DNA from: Hylemonella sp. | GTDB taxonomy: Bacteria; Pseudomonadota; Gammaproteobacteria; Burkholderiales; Burkholderiaceae_C | Direction of reading: 5' to 3' | Length of the DNA: 64,000 bases | NCBI RefSeq assembly: GCF_027532185.1 | Contig: NZ_JAPZSV010000007.1 | Coordinates: forward strand, 124,001 to 188,000 | The notes under the pieces: generated by a model | Told to the model about the DNA's origin: nothing | The model's database searches: none | The model's input: only the letters and a program-made list of their open reading frames with translations | Part shown: positions 16,001-23,451 of the stretch, one piece after another | Position numbering within the stretch: position 1 is the stretch's first letter | Layout of the letters: each line of letters starts with the position of its first letter | Made by a program: the position numbers and the translations under genes

Positions 16001-16170
16001 GCAGGCGCGGCGCCCGGCAGGGTGGCGGTGACCGTGACCGTGGGCAGCTCCAGGTCCGGGAAGTTCTGCACCTTCATCGCGTTGAAGGACAGCAGCCCCG
16101 CGAACGTGAGCATCACGAACAGCATCGCGGCGGGGATGGGGTTGCGGATCGACCAGGCGGAGACGTTCAT
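13072..16170 (-). CDS. RND-family efflux permease (HAE1/AcrB type)
   Basis: The 1032-residue protein has the AcrB layout of 12 membrane helices and two large periplasmic domains. The proton-relay segment GVLVDDAIVEVENIERHL near residue 405 has the paired aspartates. Start MNVSAWSIRNPIPAAMLFVM is the typical RND N-terminus; the ATG at 16170 is chosen over an upstream reading. GAAGSDPFAPPGG near 600 is an unusual Gly/Pro-rich stretch in the second periplasmic domain. It works with the adaptor at 16181 and the outer-membrane channel at 17330 as a tripartite pump for drugs, solvents or other amphiphiles; the substrate is not evident. Likely repressed by the TetR-family gene at 18781. Confidence 0.95.
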   Translation of the reverse strand: MNVSAWSIRNPIPAAMLFVMLTFAGLLSFNAMKVQNFPDLELPTVTVTATLPGAAPAQLESDVARKLENAIAPLQGLKNLYTKVQDGGVILTAEFRLEKPTQEAVDDVRSAVQGVRADLPGDLRDPIIGKINLSGSPILAYTIASASMDDEALSWFVDNTVARRLLGVKGVGSVSRVGGVNRQIDVALDPLKLQALGASAADVSRQLRQVQTESAGGRVDLGGGEQPMRTLATVQSAQELARLELVLSNGVSVRLDEVARVRDTVAEPRALALLNGQPVVGFEITRSKGASEVEVGAAVQAVLEELKAAHPDIRLVEAFNFVQPVQEEFDASMTLLYEGAFLAIVVVWLFLRDARATVVSAVALPLSAIPAFIGMHYFGFSINVVTLLALSLVIGVLVDDAIVEVENIERHLRMGKTPYQAAMEAADEIGLAVIATTFTLIAVFLPTAFMSGVPGKFFKQFGWTAALAVFASLVVARVLTPMMAAYIMRPSTRPHRDPFWMPAYLRASAWALRHRWTTLAAAGAFFVGSLMLIPLLPQGFIPPDDNSQTQVYLELPPGATLAQTRQSAEAARALITQVPHVQSVYTTIGAGAAGSDPFAPPGGSEVRKATLTVLLAPRGERPRKQGIEQQIRTALAELPGVRSKVGLGGSGEKYQLVLTGEDPRALLDAAAAVERDLRTIPGLGSVTSSASLTRTEVAVRPDFARAADLGVTSSAIGETLRIATVGDYDQSLPKLNLSQRQIPIVVKLEGQARQDLDLLGRLTVPGVKGPVMLSQVATLELSGGPAVIDRLNRARNITFEVELSGVPLGEVTEAVERLESIRNLPPGVRQLALGDAEVMGELFASFALAMLTGVLCIYIVLVLLFKDFLQPLTILAALPLSLGGAFVGLLVANQGFSMPSLIGLIMLMGIATKNSILLVEYAIEARHGHPGPDGRATTAPMGRLEALLDACHKRARPVVMTTLAMGAGMLPLAVGWGSADPSFRSPMAVAVIGGLITSTVLSLLVIPAVYTIVDDAEHLLGRLLRRRQGGSL

Positions 16171-16180
16171 CACCTGCTCC

Positions 16181-17296
16181 TCACTGCGCTGCGGCACCGG
16201 CCACCACGCGGACCAGATCGCCATCGCTCAGGAAGGCGCCGCCACTGGCGACGATGCGTTCGGACGGCTGGACGCCGGAGAGGATTTCCACCCGCTCGCC
16301 CACCACCCGCCCGGTCTGGACCTTGAGACGCGCCACCCGCTGGTCGGCGCCAACCCGGTAGACATAGCTGAAGCCGTCGCGCACCACGACGGCACTCTGG
16401 GGCAGGGTCAGCGCGGTCGTGGCGCCGAGTTCGAACTCGCCGCGCACATAGCTGCCCGGACGCAGGGGGGCTGCGCCCTGGCCCTTGGCCGGACCGAGCA
16501 CGTCGACATACACGGTGCCCTTGCGGGTGGCCGGATCCACGGTGGGCGCAGTCATGCGCACCTGGCCGCGCCAGGCGGCGCCCGCCGGGGTGAGGATCTG
16601 CACCTTCTGGCCCGCTCGGATGCGCTCGAGCTCGGGGGCGGTAACCTCGGCGCGCCACTCCAGGCGGCTGCGACGGATCAGGCGAAACAGCTCGCTGCCG
16701 CTGCCGACCACGGCACCGACGGTGGCGGTGCGTGCCGAGATGGTGCCGTCGTCGGGCGCCACCAGACGGGTCTGCTGTTGGCGCAGCAGCTGGGTGTCCA
16801 GCTGGGCCTGGGCCGAGGCGACGCGGGCCCGCGCGGTCTGCTCCTGGGTCAGGTACTGGTTGATCTGCTGCTGGCTCAGCGCGCCGCTGCCTTGCAGCGC
16901 CCGCACCCGCTCGGCATTGGCCTGGGCTTCGGCAGCCAGGGCCTGCGCCTCGGCCAGCTGGGCCCGGGCCAGCGCCACGTCGGCCTGCACGGACTCAGGA
17001 GCGAAGCTGAGCAGCAGCTGGCCCTTGCGCACCACGTCGCCGACCTGGACGTGCACCTCCTGGATGCGCAGCCCCGCGACCTCGGCACCGAGGATGGCTT
17101 CCTGCCAGGCGGCGACGGCGCCGTTGGCGCTGACCCGCAGGGGCAGGGTGCTGGAGGTGGGCTGAACGACCGAGACCGTCAGCGCAGGTTTGGCAGGCGA
17201 TGCGGCGGCGGTGTCCGCAGCGGCTGCCGTGAGGGGCGCAAGGCACAGGCCCAGCGCGACACCGCGCGCCCAGGCCGTCAGGGAGGAGGATGGCAT
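16181..17296 (-). CDS. RND efflux periplasmic adaptor (membrane-fusion protein)
   Basis: The 371-residue protein has a signal peptide (MPSSSLTAWARGVALGLCLA, cleavage near residue 27), a lipoyl-like domain with EVHVQVGDVVRKGQLLLSF near 80, an alpha-helical hairpin rich in Ala/Gln (about 100-170), and a beta-barrel domain with GSYVRGEFELG near 280. This is the MacA/AcrA fold, which bridges the inner-membrane RND pump and the outer-membrane channel. No lipobox is evident, so the protein is probably soluble or anchored by its signal segment. Ends 10 bp before the RND permease start. Confidence 0.93.
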   Translation of the reverse strand: MPSSSLTAWARGVALGLCLAPLTAAAADTAAASPAKPALTVSVVQPTSSTLPLRVSANGAVAAWQEAILGAEVAGLRIQEVHVQVGDVVRKGQLLLSFAPESVQADVALARAQLAEAQALAAEAQANAERVRALQGSGALSQQQINQYLTQEQTARARVASAQAQLDTQLLRQQQTRLVAPDDGTISARTATVGAVVGSGSELFRLIRRSRLEWRAEVTAPELERIRAGQKVQILTPAGAAWRGQVRMTAPTVDPATRKGTVYVDVLGPAKGQGAAPLRPGSYVRGEFELGATTALTLPQSAVVVRDGFSYVYRVGADQRVARLKVQTGRVVGERVEILSGVQPSERIVASGGAFLSDGDLVRVVAGAAAQ

Positions 17297-17329
17297 GATG
17301 GTTTTCTCGGCAGGTTCAAGGGGTGACGA

Positions 17330-18784
17330 TCAGCGCGGCGATCCGGCGGGGGGGTGCGCTTCGGTGGCCGGCGGGTCCGGCTGACCCGGGGTGAAGCCGC
17401 CGCCGGCGGCCCGGTACAGGCTGATCCAGTTGAGGCGCTGGGCCAGCACGAGGGATTCGACCTCGGTACGAGCGGCCACCGCAGAGCGGCGCGCGTCCTC
17501 CAGTTCCAGCAGGCTGGCCATGCCCTGGGCGTGGCGGGCGCTCGTCGCCGCCAGGGCGCGAGCGTAGCCCTGGGCCGCGAGCTGCGTGTCGTTGAGCCGC
17601 TCGTCGCCGGCGCGCAGGTTGACCAATGCCTCCTCGACCTCGCGCACGGCCTGGCGCACGCGCCCCTGGTAGGCCACGACGGCATCCCGGTAAGCGGCGC
17701 GGGCGGAGTCGACGGCGGCGCGGCGCTGGCCCGCGTCGAAGATCGGCAGGTCCAGTGCCAGTGGTCCGAGCGTCCAGAGCGTGTAGTCCTGGGTGCCGCC
17801 GCCGTTGGCCAGGCGCACGGCGGTGATGGAGCCGTCCAGGCTCAGGCGTGGCAGGCGGGCGGCCTGCGCGCTGCCCACCTGCGCCGCAGCCCAGACCACC
17901 TCGCGCTCCGCGGCGTACACATCGGGACGCTGCGACACCAGCTGCGCCGGCAGACTGGCGATGGCAAACGGGGCTGTCGGCGGCTCGGCGCCGGAATCGG
18001 CTGGCAGCCTGGCGCGCAGCGCGGGCTCCTCGACACCGGTGAGCGCCACCAGACCTTTGATGTCGATGTCGCACCGGGCGAGCTGCTGCGTCAGGCGGCT
18101 ACGCGACTGGGCGGCGCTGGCCTGCGCGGTCGCCGCCTCGGCGCTGGCGCTCCAGCCGGCCCGTGCACTGAGCTCCACAAGGCGCGCCGTCTGCGCGCGC
18201 GATTCGGCGTCCTCGCGCAGCAGTTCGGCCTGGCGGCGGCAGGAGCGCAGGCTGTAGTACAGCTGGGCCACCTCGGCCGCCACCGACACGCGCGCCTCGT
18301 GCCACTGGGCCGCGCTGCCCTCGACCCGGCCGCCCGCCGCACGCAGGGCCTGGCGGTTCGCGCCCAGCCAGTCCAGCTCCCACGAGGCCTGCAGCCCTGC
18401 GTCGGTGCGGGTGGCCAGCGCAGAGCCCGGCAAGGCAATGCCGCGGCGCAGGCTGGTCTGGGCGTTGAGGCTGGGCAGCAGCTTGGCCTCGGCGGCAGCT
18501 TGCTGTGCACGTTGCGACTCAACCCGTGCCCGTGCGGACGACACGGTGGGGCTGACCTCCTGGGCGGCGCGGATGAGCTCCACCAGCACGGGGTCGCGCT
18601 GGGCTTCCCACCACTCGGACAGCGCAGCGACCGAGCCCTGGTGCGGCAGCGGCGCCACCCATTGCGCGGGGGTGCGCGCCTCGACGCGCTCGTCGGGTGC
18701 GAGAGATGCGCAGGCGCTCAGCAGGGTCAGCGCCGAGGCGGTGGCGACCCGCCGGAGGAACAGGATGGTCGTGTCGGAGGTCAT
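17330..18784 (-). CDS. Outer-membrane efflux lipoprotein, NodT family
   Basis: The 484-residue protein carries a lipobox (LTLLSAC near residue 25). Two OEP repeats follow: residues about 60-250 (AQEVSPTVSSARARVESQRAQ...) and about 270-460 (QRPDVYAAEREVVWAAAQVG and NARAGDER-type helices). This is the outer-membrane factor family of TolC-like channels. The start ATG at 18784 overlaps the TetR stop by 4 bp (ATGA), so the operon is transcribed regulator first. It forms a pump with the adaptor and permease. The end shows a proline-rich tail. Confidence 0.93.
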   Translation of the reverse strand: MTSDTTILFLRRVATASALTLLSACASLAPDERVEARTPAQWVAPLPHQGSVAALSEWWEAQRDPVLVELIRAAQEVSPTVSSARARVESQRAQQAAAEAKLLPSLNAQTSLRRGIALPGSALATRTDAGLQASWELDWLGANRQALRAAGGRVEGSAAQWHEARVSVAAEVAQLYYSLRSCRRQAELLREDAESRAQTARLVELSARAGWSASAEAATAQASAAQSRSRLTQQLARCDIDIKGLVALTGVEEPALRARLPADSGAEPPTAPFAIASLPAQLVSQRPDVYAAEREVVWAAAQVGSAQAARLPRLSLDGSITAVRLANGGGTQDYTLWTLGPLALDLPIFDAGQRRAAVDSARAAYRDAVVAYQGRVRQAVREVEEALVNLRAGDERLNDTQLAAQGYARALAATSARHAQGMASLLELEDARRSAVAARTEVESLVLAQRLNWISLYRAAGGGFTPGQPDPPATEAHPPAGSPR

Positions 18785-19464
18785 GATGGGAACAGCGGTT
18801 GATCAGCGGAGCGAGGGTGTCGACGCCTGTGCTCGTAGTCGACCAGGGACAGGGCATAGGCGAGTAGGCGCTCGTGGTACACGTCCAGTGCTTGCGCGGA
18901 GGCGATCAGCCCGGGCCGGACGGCCTGGATGACGTCGTGGCCGACGTGCAGCATGATGGCCATGCCCGAGATCTCGAGGGCGAGGCGATGGATCTCGTCA
19001 TCGGCCTCGTCCAGTCCGAAGTGCCGGCACAGGGCGGCGACGAGGAAGGCGTGCGCGGGCTTGATGTTGTTCTCGATCTCCGCCTCCCACATGCCCGTGG
19101 GCTCGACCATCTCGCGGAAGTGCAGCTTCATGCACAGCAGGACCTGCTCGGCCGATTTGAGCGGCTCCACCAGCCCCCGCAGCAGCAGGGAGATGCTCGC
19201 CCCGAGATCGAGTTGCGTCGGGTCGAGTCCGTGGGGATCGAAGCCCGGGTTGAATTCCGGGTCGTCGAAGATGGCCCGGTACAGGCCCTGCTTGTCCCCG
19301 AAGTAGTAACTGATGGCGGCCACATTCGTCTGCGCGGCGTCCGCGATGGCCCGCACCGACGTCTTCGCGTAGCCATGGCGCGCGAACAGGCGCAGGGCGG
19401 CCGACAGCAGACGACGACGGGCGTGCTCGCCATCGCTACGCAGGGATTTGCCGGTTTCGTTCAT
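18781..19464 (-). CDS. TetR-family repressor with CecR/DUF1956-type C-terminal domain
   Basis: The 227-residue protein has a TetR helix-turn-helix (residues about 15-60: RRRLLSAALRLFARHGYAKTS, then AIADAAQTNVAAISYYFGDK), followed by a ligand domain with MKLHFREMVEPTGMWEAEIE, which matches the DUF1956/CecR type (YbiH in Escherichia coli). CecR-type proteins control efflux genes. I use the ATG at 19464; the longer reading from 19470 starts with TTG. A palindrome at 19488-19497 just upstream is a probable operator. The regulator is first in the efflux operon, consistent with autoregulation. Confidence 0.9.
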   Translation of the reverse strand: MNETGKSLRSDGEHARRRLLSAALRLFARHGYAKTSVRAIADAAQTNVAAISYYFGDKQGLYRAIFDDPEFNPGFDPHGLDPTQLDLGASISLLLRGLVEPLKSAEQVLLCMKLHFREMVEPTGMWEAEIENNIKPAHAFLVAALCRHFGLDEADDEIHRLALEISGMAIMLHVGHDVIQAVRPGLIASAQALDVYHERLLAYALSLVDYEHRRRHPRSADQPLFPS

Positions 19465-19487
19465 GGCCAAAATCCTAGCACATGAAT

Positions 19488-19497
19488 CAAACGTTTG
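19488..19497. promoter_or_regulatory. Probable TetR operator palindrome CAAACGTTTG
   Basis: CAAACGTTTG is perfectly palindromic; the outer halves extend as GTTTAA on the right and TGAT on the left with partial symmetry. It is 24 bp before the repressor ATG, in the intergenic space shared with the divergent gene at 19577. Confidence 0.55.
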
Positions 19498-19576
19498 TTT
19501 AACTTATAGGGTAGGACTGGTTTGATCGAACGAGAGAGGGCCAACACTACAATCGTTTCACATCGAGGAATGCCGT

Positions 19577-21079
19577 ATGAACGCTCCGAGCCCCCCTGAA
19601 CAGATCCATGCGCTGCAGCGCGCCCAGCGCCAGTCCGAGGTGGTCGCCGCCCTGCGCCAGGTCCTGCCCGAGCACGCCCTGCTCTGGCAGGCCGAGGACA
19701 CCACGCCTTACGAATGCGACGGCCTCACGGCCTACCGCCAGCGCCCGCTGGTGGTGGCCCTGCCCGAGACCGAGGCGCAGGTGCAGGCGGTGCTCAAGGC
19801 CTGCCACGCCCTCGGCGTGCCTGTGGTGGCGCGCGGTGCGGGCACCGGCCTCTCGGGTGGCGCCATGCCGCATGCGATGGGCGTGACGCTCTCGTTGGCC
19901 AAGTTCAACCAGATCCTCAAGATCGACCCCGTGAGCCGCACGGCCGTGGTCCAGGCCGGTGTGCGTAACCTGGCCATCAGCGAGGCGGCGGCGCCTTACG
20001 GCATGTACTACGCGCCCGATCCGTCGAGCCAGATCGCCTGCACCATCGGCGGCAACGTGGCCGAGAACTCGGGCGGCGTGCACTGCCTCAAGTACGGCCT
20101 GACCGTGCACAACGTGCTCAAGGTGCGCGGCTACACGGTGGAAGGCGAGCCCATCGAGTTCGGCAGCGAGGCCCTGGATGTGCCGGGCTACGACCTGCTC
20201 AGCGTCTTCATCGGCTCCGAGGGCATGCTGGCCGTGACCGTGGAAGTGACGGTGAAGCTCGTGCCCAAGCCGCAGCTCGCGCGCTGCATCATGGCCAGCT
20301 TCGACGACGTGCGCAAGGCGGGTGACGCCGTGGCCGCAGTGATCGCCGCAGGCATCATCCCGGCCGGGCTGGAGATGATGGACCAGCCCATGACGGCGGC
20401 CGTGGAAGACTTTGTGCACGCAGGCTACGACCTGAACGCGGCGGCCATCCTGCTCTGCGAGAGCGATGGCACGCCCGAAGAGGTGGAAGAAGAGATCGGT
20501 CGCATGAGCGAGGTGCTGCGCAAGGCGGGCGCCACGGCGATTGCCGTCAGCAAGGACGAGGCCGAGCGCCTGCGCTACTGGAGCGGGCGCAAGAACGCTT
20601 TCCCGGCCAGCGGCCGCATGGCGCCCGACTACATGTGCATGGACTCGACGATTCCGCGCAAGCGCCTGGCCGACATCCTGGAAGCCATCCAGCGCATGGA
20701 GAAGAAGTACGACCTCAAGTGCCTCAACGTCTTCCATGCGGGCGACGGCAACCTGCACCCGCTAATCCTCTTCGATGCCAATGACAAGGACCAGCTGCAC
20801 CGCTGCGAGCTCTTCGGTGCCGACATCCTGGAAACCAGCGTGGCCATGGGCGGCACGGTGACTGGTGAGCACGGCGTGGGCGTGGAGAAGCTCAACAGCA
20901 TGTGCGTGCAGTTCAGCGCCGAGGAGAACGCGCAGATGCTGGGTGTGAAACGCGCCTTCGATCCGCAGGGCACGCTCAACCCCGGCAAGGTCATCCCCAC
21001 GCACAACCGCTGCGCCGAGTACGGCAAGATGCTGGTGCGCGGCGGCAAGATCAGCCACCCGGACCTGCCGCGATTCTGA
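19577..21079 (+). CDS. glcD: FAD-binding oxidase, glycolate oxidase GlcD type
   Basis: The 500-residue flavoprotein has an N-terminal FAD-binding domain (GVPVVARGAGTGLSGG near residue 82-97, then SQIACTIGGNVAENSGG near 150) and the C-terminal FAD-linked oxidase domain (LNVFHAGDGNLHPLIL near 384 and GTVTGEHGVGVEK near 430). These match GlcD, the large subunit of glycolate oxidase, and related D-lactate dehydrogenases. No glcE or glcF lies beside it in this window, so partner subunits must be elsewhere or it may be a stand-alone D-2-hydroxyacid dehydrogenase. It is divergent from the TetR-efflux operon. Confidence 0.9.
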   Translation: MNAPSPPEQIHALQRAQRQSEVVAALRQVLPEHALLWQAEDTTPYECDGLTAYRQRPLVVALPETEAQVQAVLKACHALGVPVVARGAGTGLSGGAMPHAMGVTLSLAKFNQILKIDPVSRTAVVQAGVRNLAISEAAAPYGMYYAPDPSSQIACTIGGNVAENSGGVHCLKYGLTVHNVLKVRGYTVEGEPIEFGSEALDVPGYDLLSVFIGSEGMLAVTVEVTVKLVPKPQLARCIMASFDDVRKAGDAVAAVIAAGIIPAGLEMMDQPMTAAVEDFVHAGYDLNAAAILLCESDGTPEEVEEEIGRMSEVLRKAGATAIAVSKDEAERLRYWSGRKNAFPASGRMAPDYMCMDSTIPRKRLADILEAIQRMEKKYDLKCLNVFHAGDGNLHPLILFDANDKDQLHRCELFGADILETSVAMGGTVTGEHGVGVEKLNSMCVQFSAEENAQMLGVKRAFDPQGTLNPGKVIPTHNRCAEYGKMLVRGGKISHPDLPRF

Positions 21080-21082
21080 TGC

Positions 21083-21189
21083 ACACCCCCCGGGCTACGC
21101 GCACTTCGTGTCGCTTCGCCACCCCGCTTGGGCCGTTTCAAGCGTCGCGGGGCCCTCAAGGCCGCTGACACGCTCGCGAGTCACTGAAA
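21083..21189 (+). repeat. Dispersed intergenic element (copy 1), related to 32105-32241
   Basis: This segment starts CACCCCCCGGGCTACGCGC, continues with ACTTCGTGTCGCTTCGCCAC and ends TCACTGAAA. The element at 32105 shares CGCGCACTnCGTGTCGCT and the same end. It fills the gap between the GlcD-like gene and the LrgA-like gene. I recall this pattern as a common Comamonadaceae intergenic element. Confidence 0.65.
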
Positions 21190-21536
21190 TGAACGCCCTG
21201 CGCGGATTCGCCTGGCTGCTGGTCCTTCAATCCGCGGGCGAGCTGCTGGCTCACATGCTGGGCCTGCCCTTCCCGGGTCCCGTTGTAGGCCTGGTGCTGC
21301 TGCTGATCGCCCTGCGCTTCGAAGCCGTGCGCACGCCGGTGGCGGCCTGCGCCGACTTTCTGCTGACCCACCTCTCCCTGCTCTTCGTGCCGGTGGGCGT
21401 GGGGGTGATGACGCACCTGGGCCTGCTCGGTGAGTACGGTGGGCGCCTGCTGCTCGTCATCGCCCTCTCGACCTGGATCGGTCTCGCCGTGACCGCGCTG
21501 GTGCTGCGCGCGCTGATGAAACCAGAGCAGGAGTAG
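21189..21536 (+). CDS. lrgA: LrgA/CidA-family membrane protein
   Basis: The 115-residue protein has four hydrophobic segments and the LrgA/CidA motif LPFPGPVVGLVLLLIALRF near residues 27-45, followed by LLTHLSLLFVPVGVGVMTHL. Family members act as holin-like proteins in control of murein hydrolase export or in pyruvate/lactate transport. The gene is 4 bp before lrgB, so the two form one unit, as in other bacteria. No regulator of the LytR/LysR type is adjacent. Confidence 0.88.
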   Translation: MNALRGFAWLLVLQSAGELLAHMLGLPFPGPVVGLVLLLIALRFEAVRTPVAACADFLLTHLSLLFVPVGVGVMTHLGLLGEYGGRLLLVIALSTWIGLAVTALVLRALMKPEQE

Positions 21537-21540
21537 CCCC

Positions 21541-22266
21541 ATGCAGAACTTCGTCGAACTCTGGGTCTATCTGTCGAGCACGCCGCTGTTCGGCCTGACG
21601 GCGACGATGGCGGTCTATGTGCTGGCCCAGGCGTTCTACCTGGGTCGCGGCCAGGCCCCCTGGGCCAACCCGGTGCTCTGGACCGTGGTGCTGATCGCTG
21701 GCGTGCTGCTCATCACCGACGTGCCCTACCCCACGTATTTTTCGGGCGCCCAGTTCATCCACTTCCTGCTCGGCCCCGCCGTGGTGGCGCTGGCCTGGCC
21801 GCTGTGGCAGCGCCGCGTGGAATTGCGCGCGCGCTGGCTGCCGCTGCTGCTGGCCGCACTCGTGGGTGGTGCGGCCGCCGCCGGCTCGGCGTGGGCCCTG
21901 GGCCTCGCCGTCGGGCTGCCGACCGAGCTGGTGCAGTCGCTGACCACCAAGTCGGTCACCGCACCGGTGGCCATGGGCGTGGCGGAAAAGATCGGCGGCA
22001 TCCCCGCGCTGGCGGCGGTGTTCGCCGTGCTCACGGGCCTGATCGGCGCGCTCAGCGGCAAGTACCTGTTCGACCTGCTGCGCGTACCCACCACGCCGGC
22101 GGGCTGGATGGCGCGCGGCTTTGCGCTGGGCACGACCTCGCATGGCATCGGCGCGGCACGCGCCCTGCAGGTCGACGCCGATGCCGGCGCCTACGCCGGC
22201 CTGGCCATGGGCCTGCAGGTGGTGCTGGCCTCGCTGCTGATTCCGCTGGTGTTCCGCTGGCTGTGA
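21541..22266 (+). CDS. lrgB: LrgB/CidB-family membrane protein
   Basis: The 241-residue protein has about seven hydrophobic segments. The family segment TELVQSLTTKSVTAPVAMGVAE near residue 121-142 and LGTTSHGIGAARALQVD near 197-213 are LrgB hallmarks. It pairs with the LrgA-like protein encoded directly upstream. Proposed roles are antiholin-like activity, or transport of short-chain organic acids such as glycolate or pyruvate. The nearby GlcD-like gene makes glycolate transport an attractive but untested idea. Confidence 0.9.
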   Translation: MQNFVELWVYLSSTPLFGLTATMAVYVLAQAFYLGRGQAPWANPVLWTVVLIAGVLLITDVPYPTYFSGAQFIHFLLGPAVVALAWPLWQRRVELRARWLPLLLAALVGGAAAAGSAWALGLAVGLPTELVQSLTTKSVTAPVAMGVAEKIGGIPALAAVFAVLTGLIGALSGKYLFDLLRVPTTPAGWMARGFALGTTSHGIGAARALQVDADAGAYAGLAMGLQVVLASLLIPLVFRWL

Positions 22267-22335
22267 GGCCAGCAGGGCGCTGATGCAAAATCAGCCCCGA
22301 TTCCCTGTCCCTTTCAACGATCTCTGGAGACCCCC

Positions 22336-23307
22336 ATGTTCCTGAACCTCAAGCGCCGCACCCTGGGCCTGGCCGCGGCCGCCCTGCTCGTCGCCGGACC
22401 GGCCCTGGCCGACACGTCCACCGTCAAGATCCTCGTGGGCTTCCCGCCGGGCGGCGGCACCGACGCCATTGCGCGTGTGCTCGCCGAAAAACTCAAGGAC
22501 CAGCTGGGCGCCAATGTCATCGTCGAGAACAAGGCCGGTGCCGGTGGCCAACTGGCCGCGCAGGCGCTCAAGGCTGCGCCCGCCGACGGCTCGGTGCTCT
22601 TCCTCTCGCACGACCACAGCATCTCCATCCTGCCGCTGACGCTCAAGAACCCGGGCTTCAACCCGGCCGAGGATTTCGTGCCGGTGGCGGGCTTTGCGAC
22701 CTTCGTCAACGGCCTGGCGCTGTCGGGCGGCACGCCGGCCAAGAGCTACAAGGAATACCTGGCCTGGGTGCGCGAGGACGCCAAGAAGCGCGGCACCGTG
22801 GGCGTGCCGGCCCCGGCCTCCACACCGGAGTTCTTCGTCAAGGTGATCGGCCAGAAGAATGGCCTGGACCTGCAGGCCGCGCCCTACCGCGGCAGCGCGC
22901 CCATGATGGGCGACATGCTGGGCAACCAGATCGCCGCAGGCGTGGGTTCGGTGCCTGACTTCATCGAGAACCACAAGGCTGGCAAGATCCGCATCGTGGC
23001 CGTGATCGGCGGCAAGCGCCAGGCCACGCTGCCTGATGTGCCCACCTTCACCGAGCTGGGCCTGAGCGGCTTCGAGGACCTGCCCTACTACGGCCTGTTC
23101 GCGCCCAAGGGCACGCCCAAGGCCACGCTGGAACGTTACTCTGCCGCCGTGGCCAAGGTCATCGCCCTGCCCGAAGTGAACGAGCGCCTCACGGCCATGG
23201 GCCTGACCGTGGGCCACATGAGTGGCGAACAGCTGGCCAGCCGCGAGCGCGCCTACAGCCAGACCTGGTCCAAGATCATTCAGGCCAGCGGCTTCCAGGC
23301 CCAGTGA
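22336..23307 (+). CDS. Bug-family tripartite tricarboxylate transporter receptor
   Basis: The 323-residue protein starts with a signal peptide (MFLNLKRRTLGLAAAALLV, cleavage near residue 25 after ALA). It then has the Bug signature KILVGFPPGGGTDAIARVLA and NVIVENKAGAGGQLAAQAL. Bug proteins are periplasmic receptors, very numerous in Burkholderiales, which bind carboxylates or similar anions. No TctA/TctB membrane genes are adjacent, as is common for orphan Bug genes. The ligand cannot be deduced. A dispersed repeat follows the stop. Confidence 0.92.
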   Translation: MFLNLKRRTLGLAAAALLVAGPALADTSTVKILVGFPPGGGTDAIARVLAEKLKDQLGANVIVENKAGAGGQLAAQALKAAPADGSVLFLSHDHSISILPLTLKNPGFNPAEDFVPVAGFATFVNGLALSGGTPAKSYKEYLAWVREDAKKRGTVGVPAPASTPEFFVKVIGQKNGLDLQAAPYRGSAPMMGDMLGNQIAAGVGSVPDFIENHKAGKIRIVAVIGGKRQATLPDVPTFTELGLSGFEDLPYYGLFAPKGTPKATLERYSAAVAKVIALPEVNERLTAMGLTVGHMSGEQLASRERAYSQTWSKIIQASGFQAQ

Positions 23308-23311
23308 TGAG

Positions 23312-23401
23312 AACTTGCCAGGAAATCGTCGCGAGCGGCCCAAGCGCATCGCGGACGGAGCGCAGGAACCGGAACGTACTCAGGTACGTGAGGATTCCGA
23401 C
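23312..23401 (-). repeat. Dispersed intergenic element (copy A), inverted relative to 33430-33513
   Basis: Read on the minus strand this segment has ATCCTCACGTACCTG, then GTACGTTCCGG, and GCTCGCGACG further on. The same blocks occur in the same order on the plus strand at 33430-33513. It lies between the Bug gene and the chemotaxis receptor, and both copies sit in intergenic space. Confidence 0.65.
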
Positions 23402-23451
23402 GACCGCTCAAGGCCGCGATCGGGTCACGCGGTAGATTGATTGGCAAGTGC

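Noticed and set aside
13117-16326. Very long plus-strand open frame (about 1069 codons) over the RND permease
   Set aside because: It is antisense to a clear RND gene. High-GC coding DNA often leaves the opposite frame open. The translated sequence is low-complexity and rich in His/Arg/Gln, with no recognisable domain.
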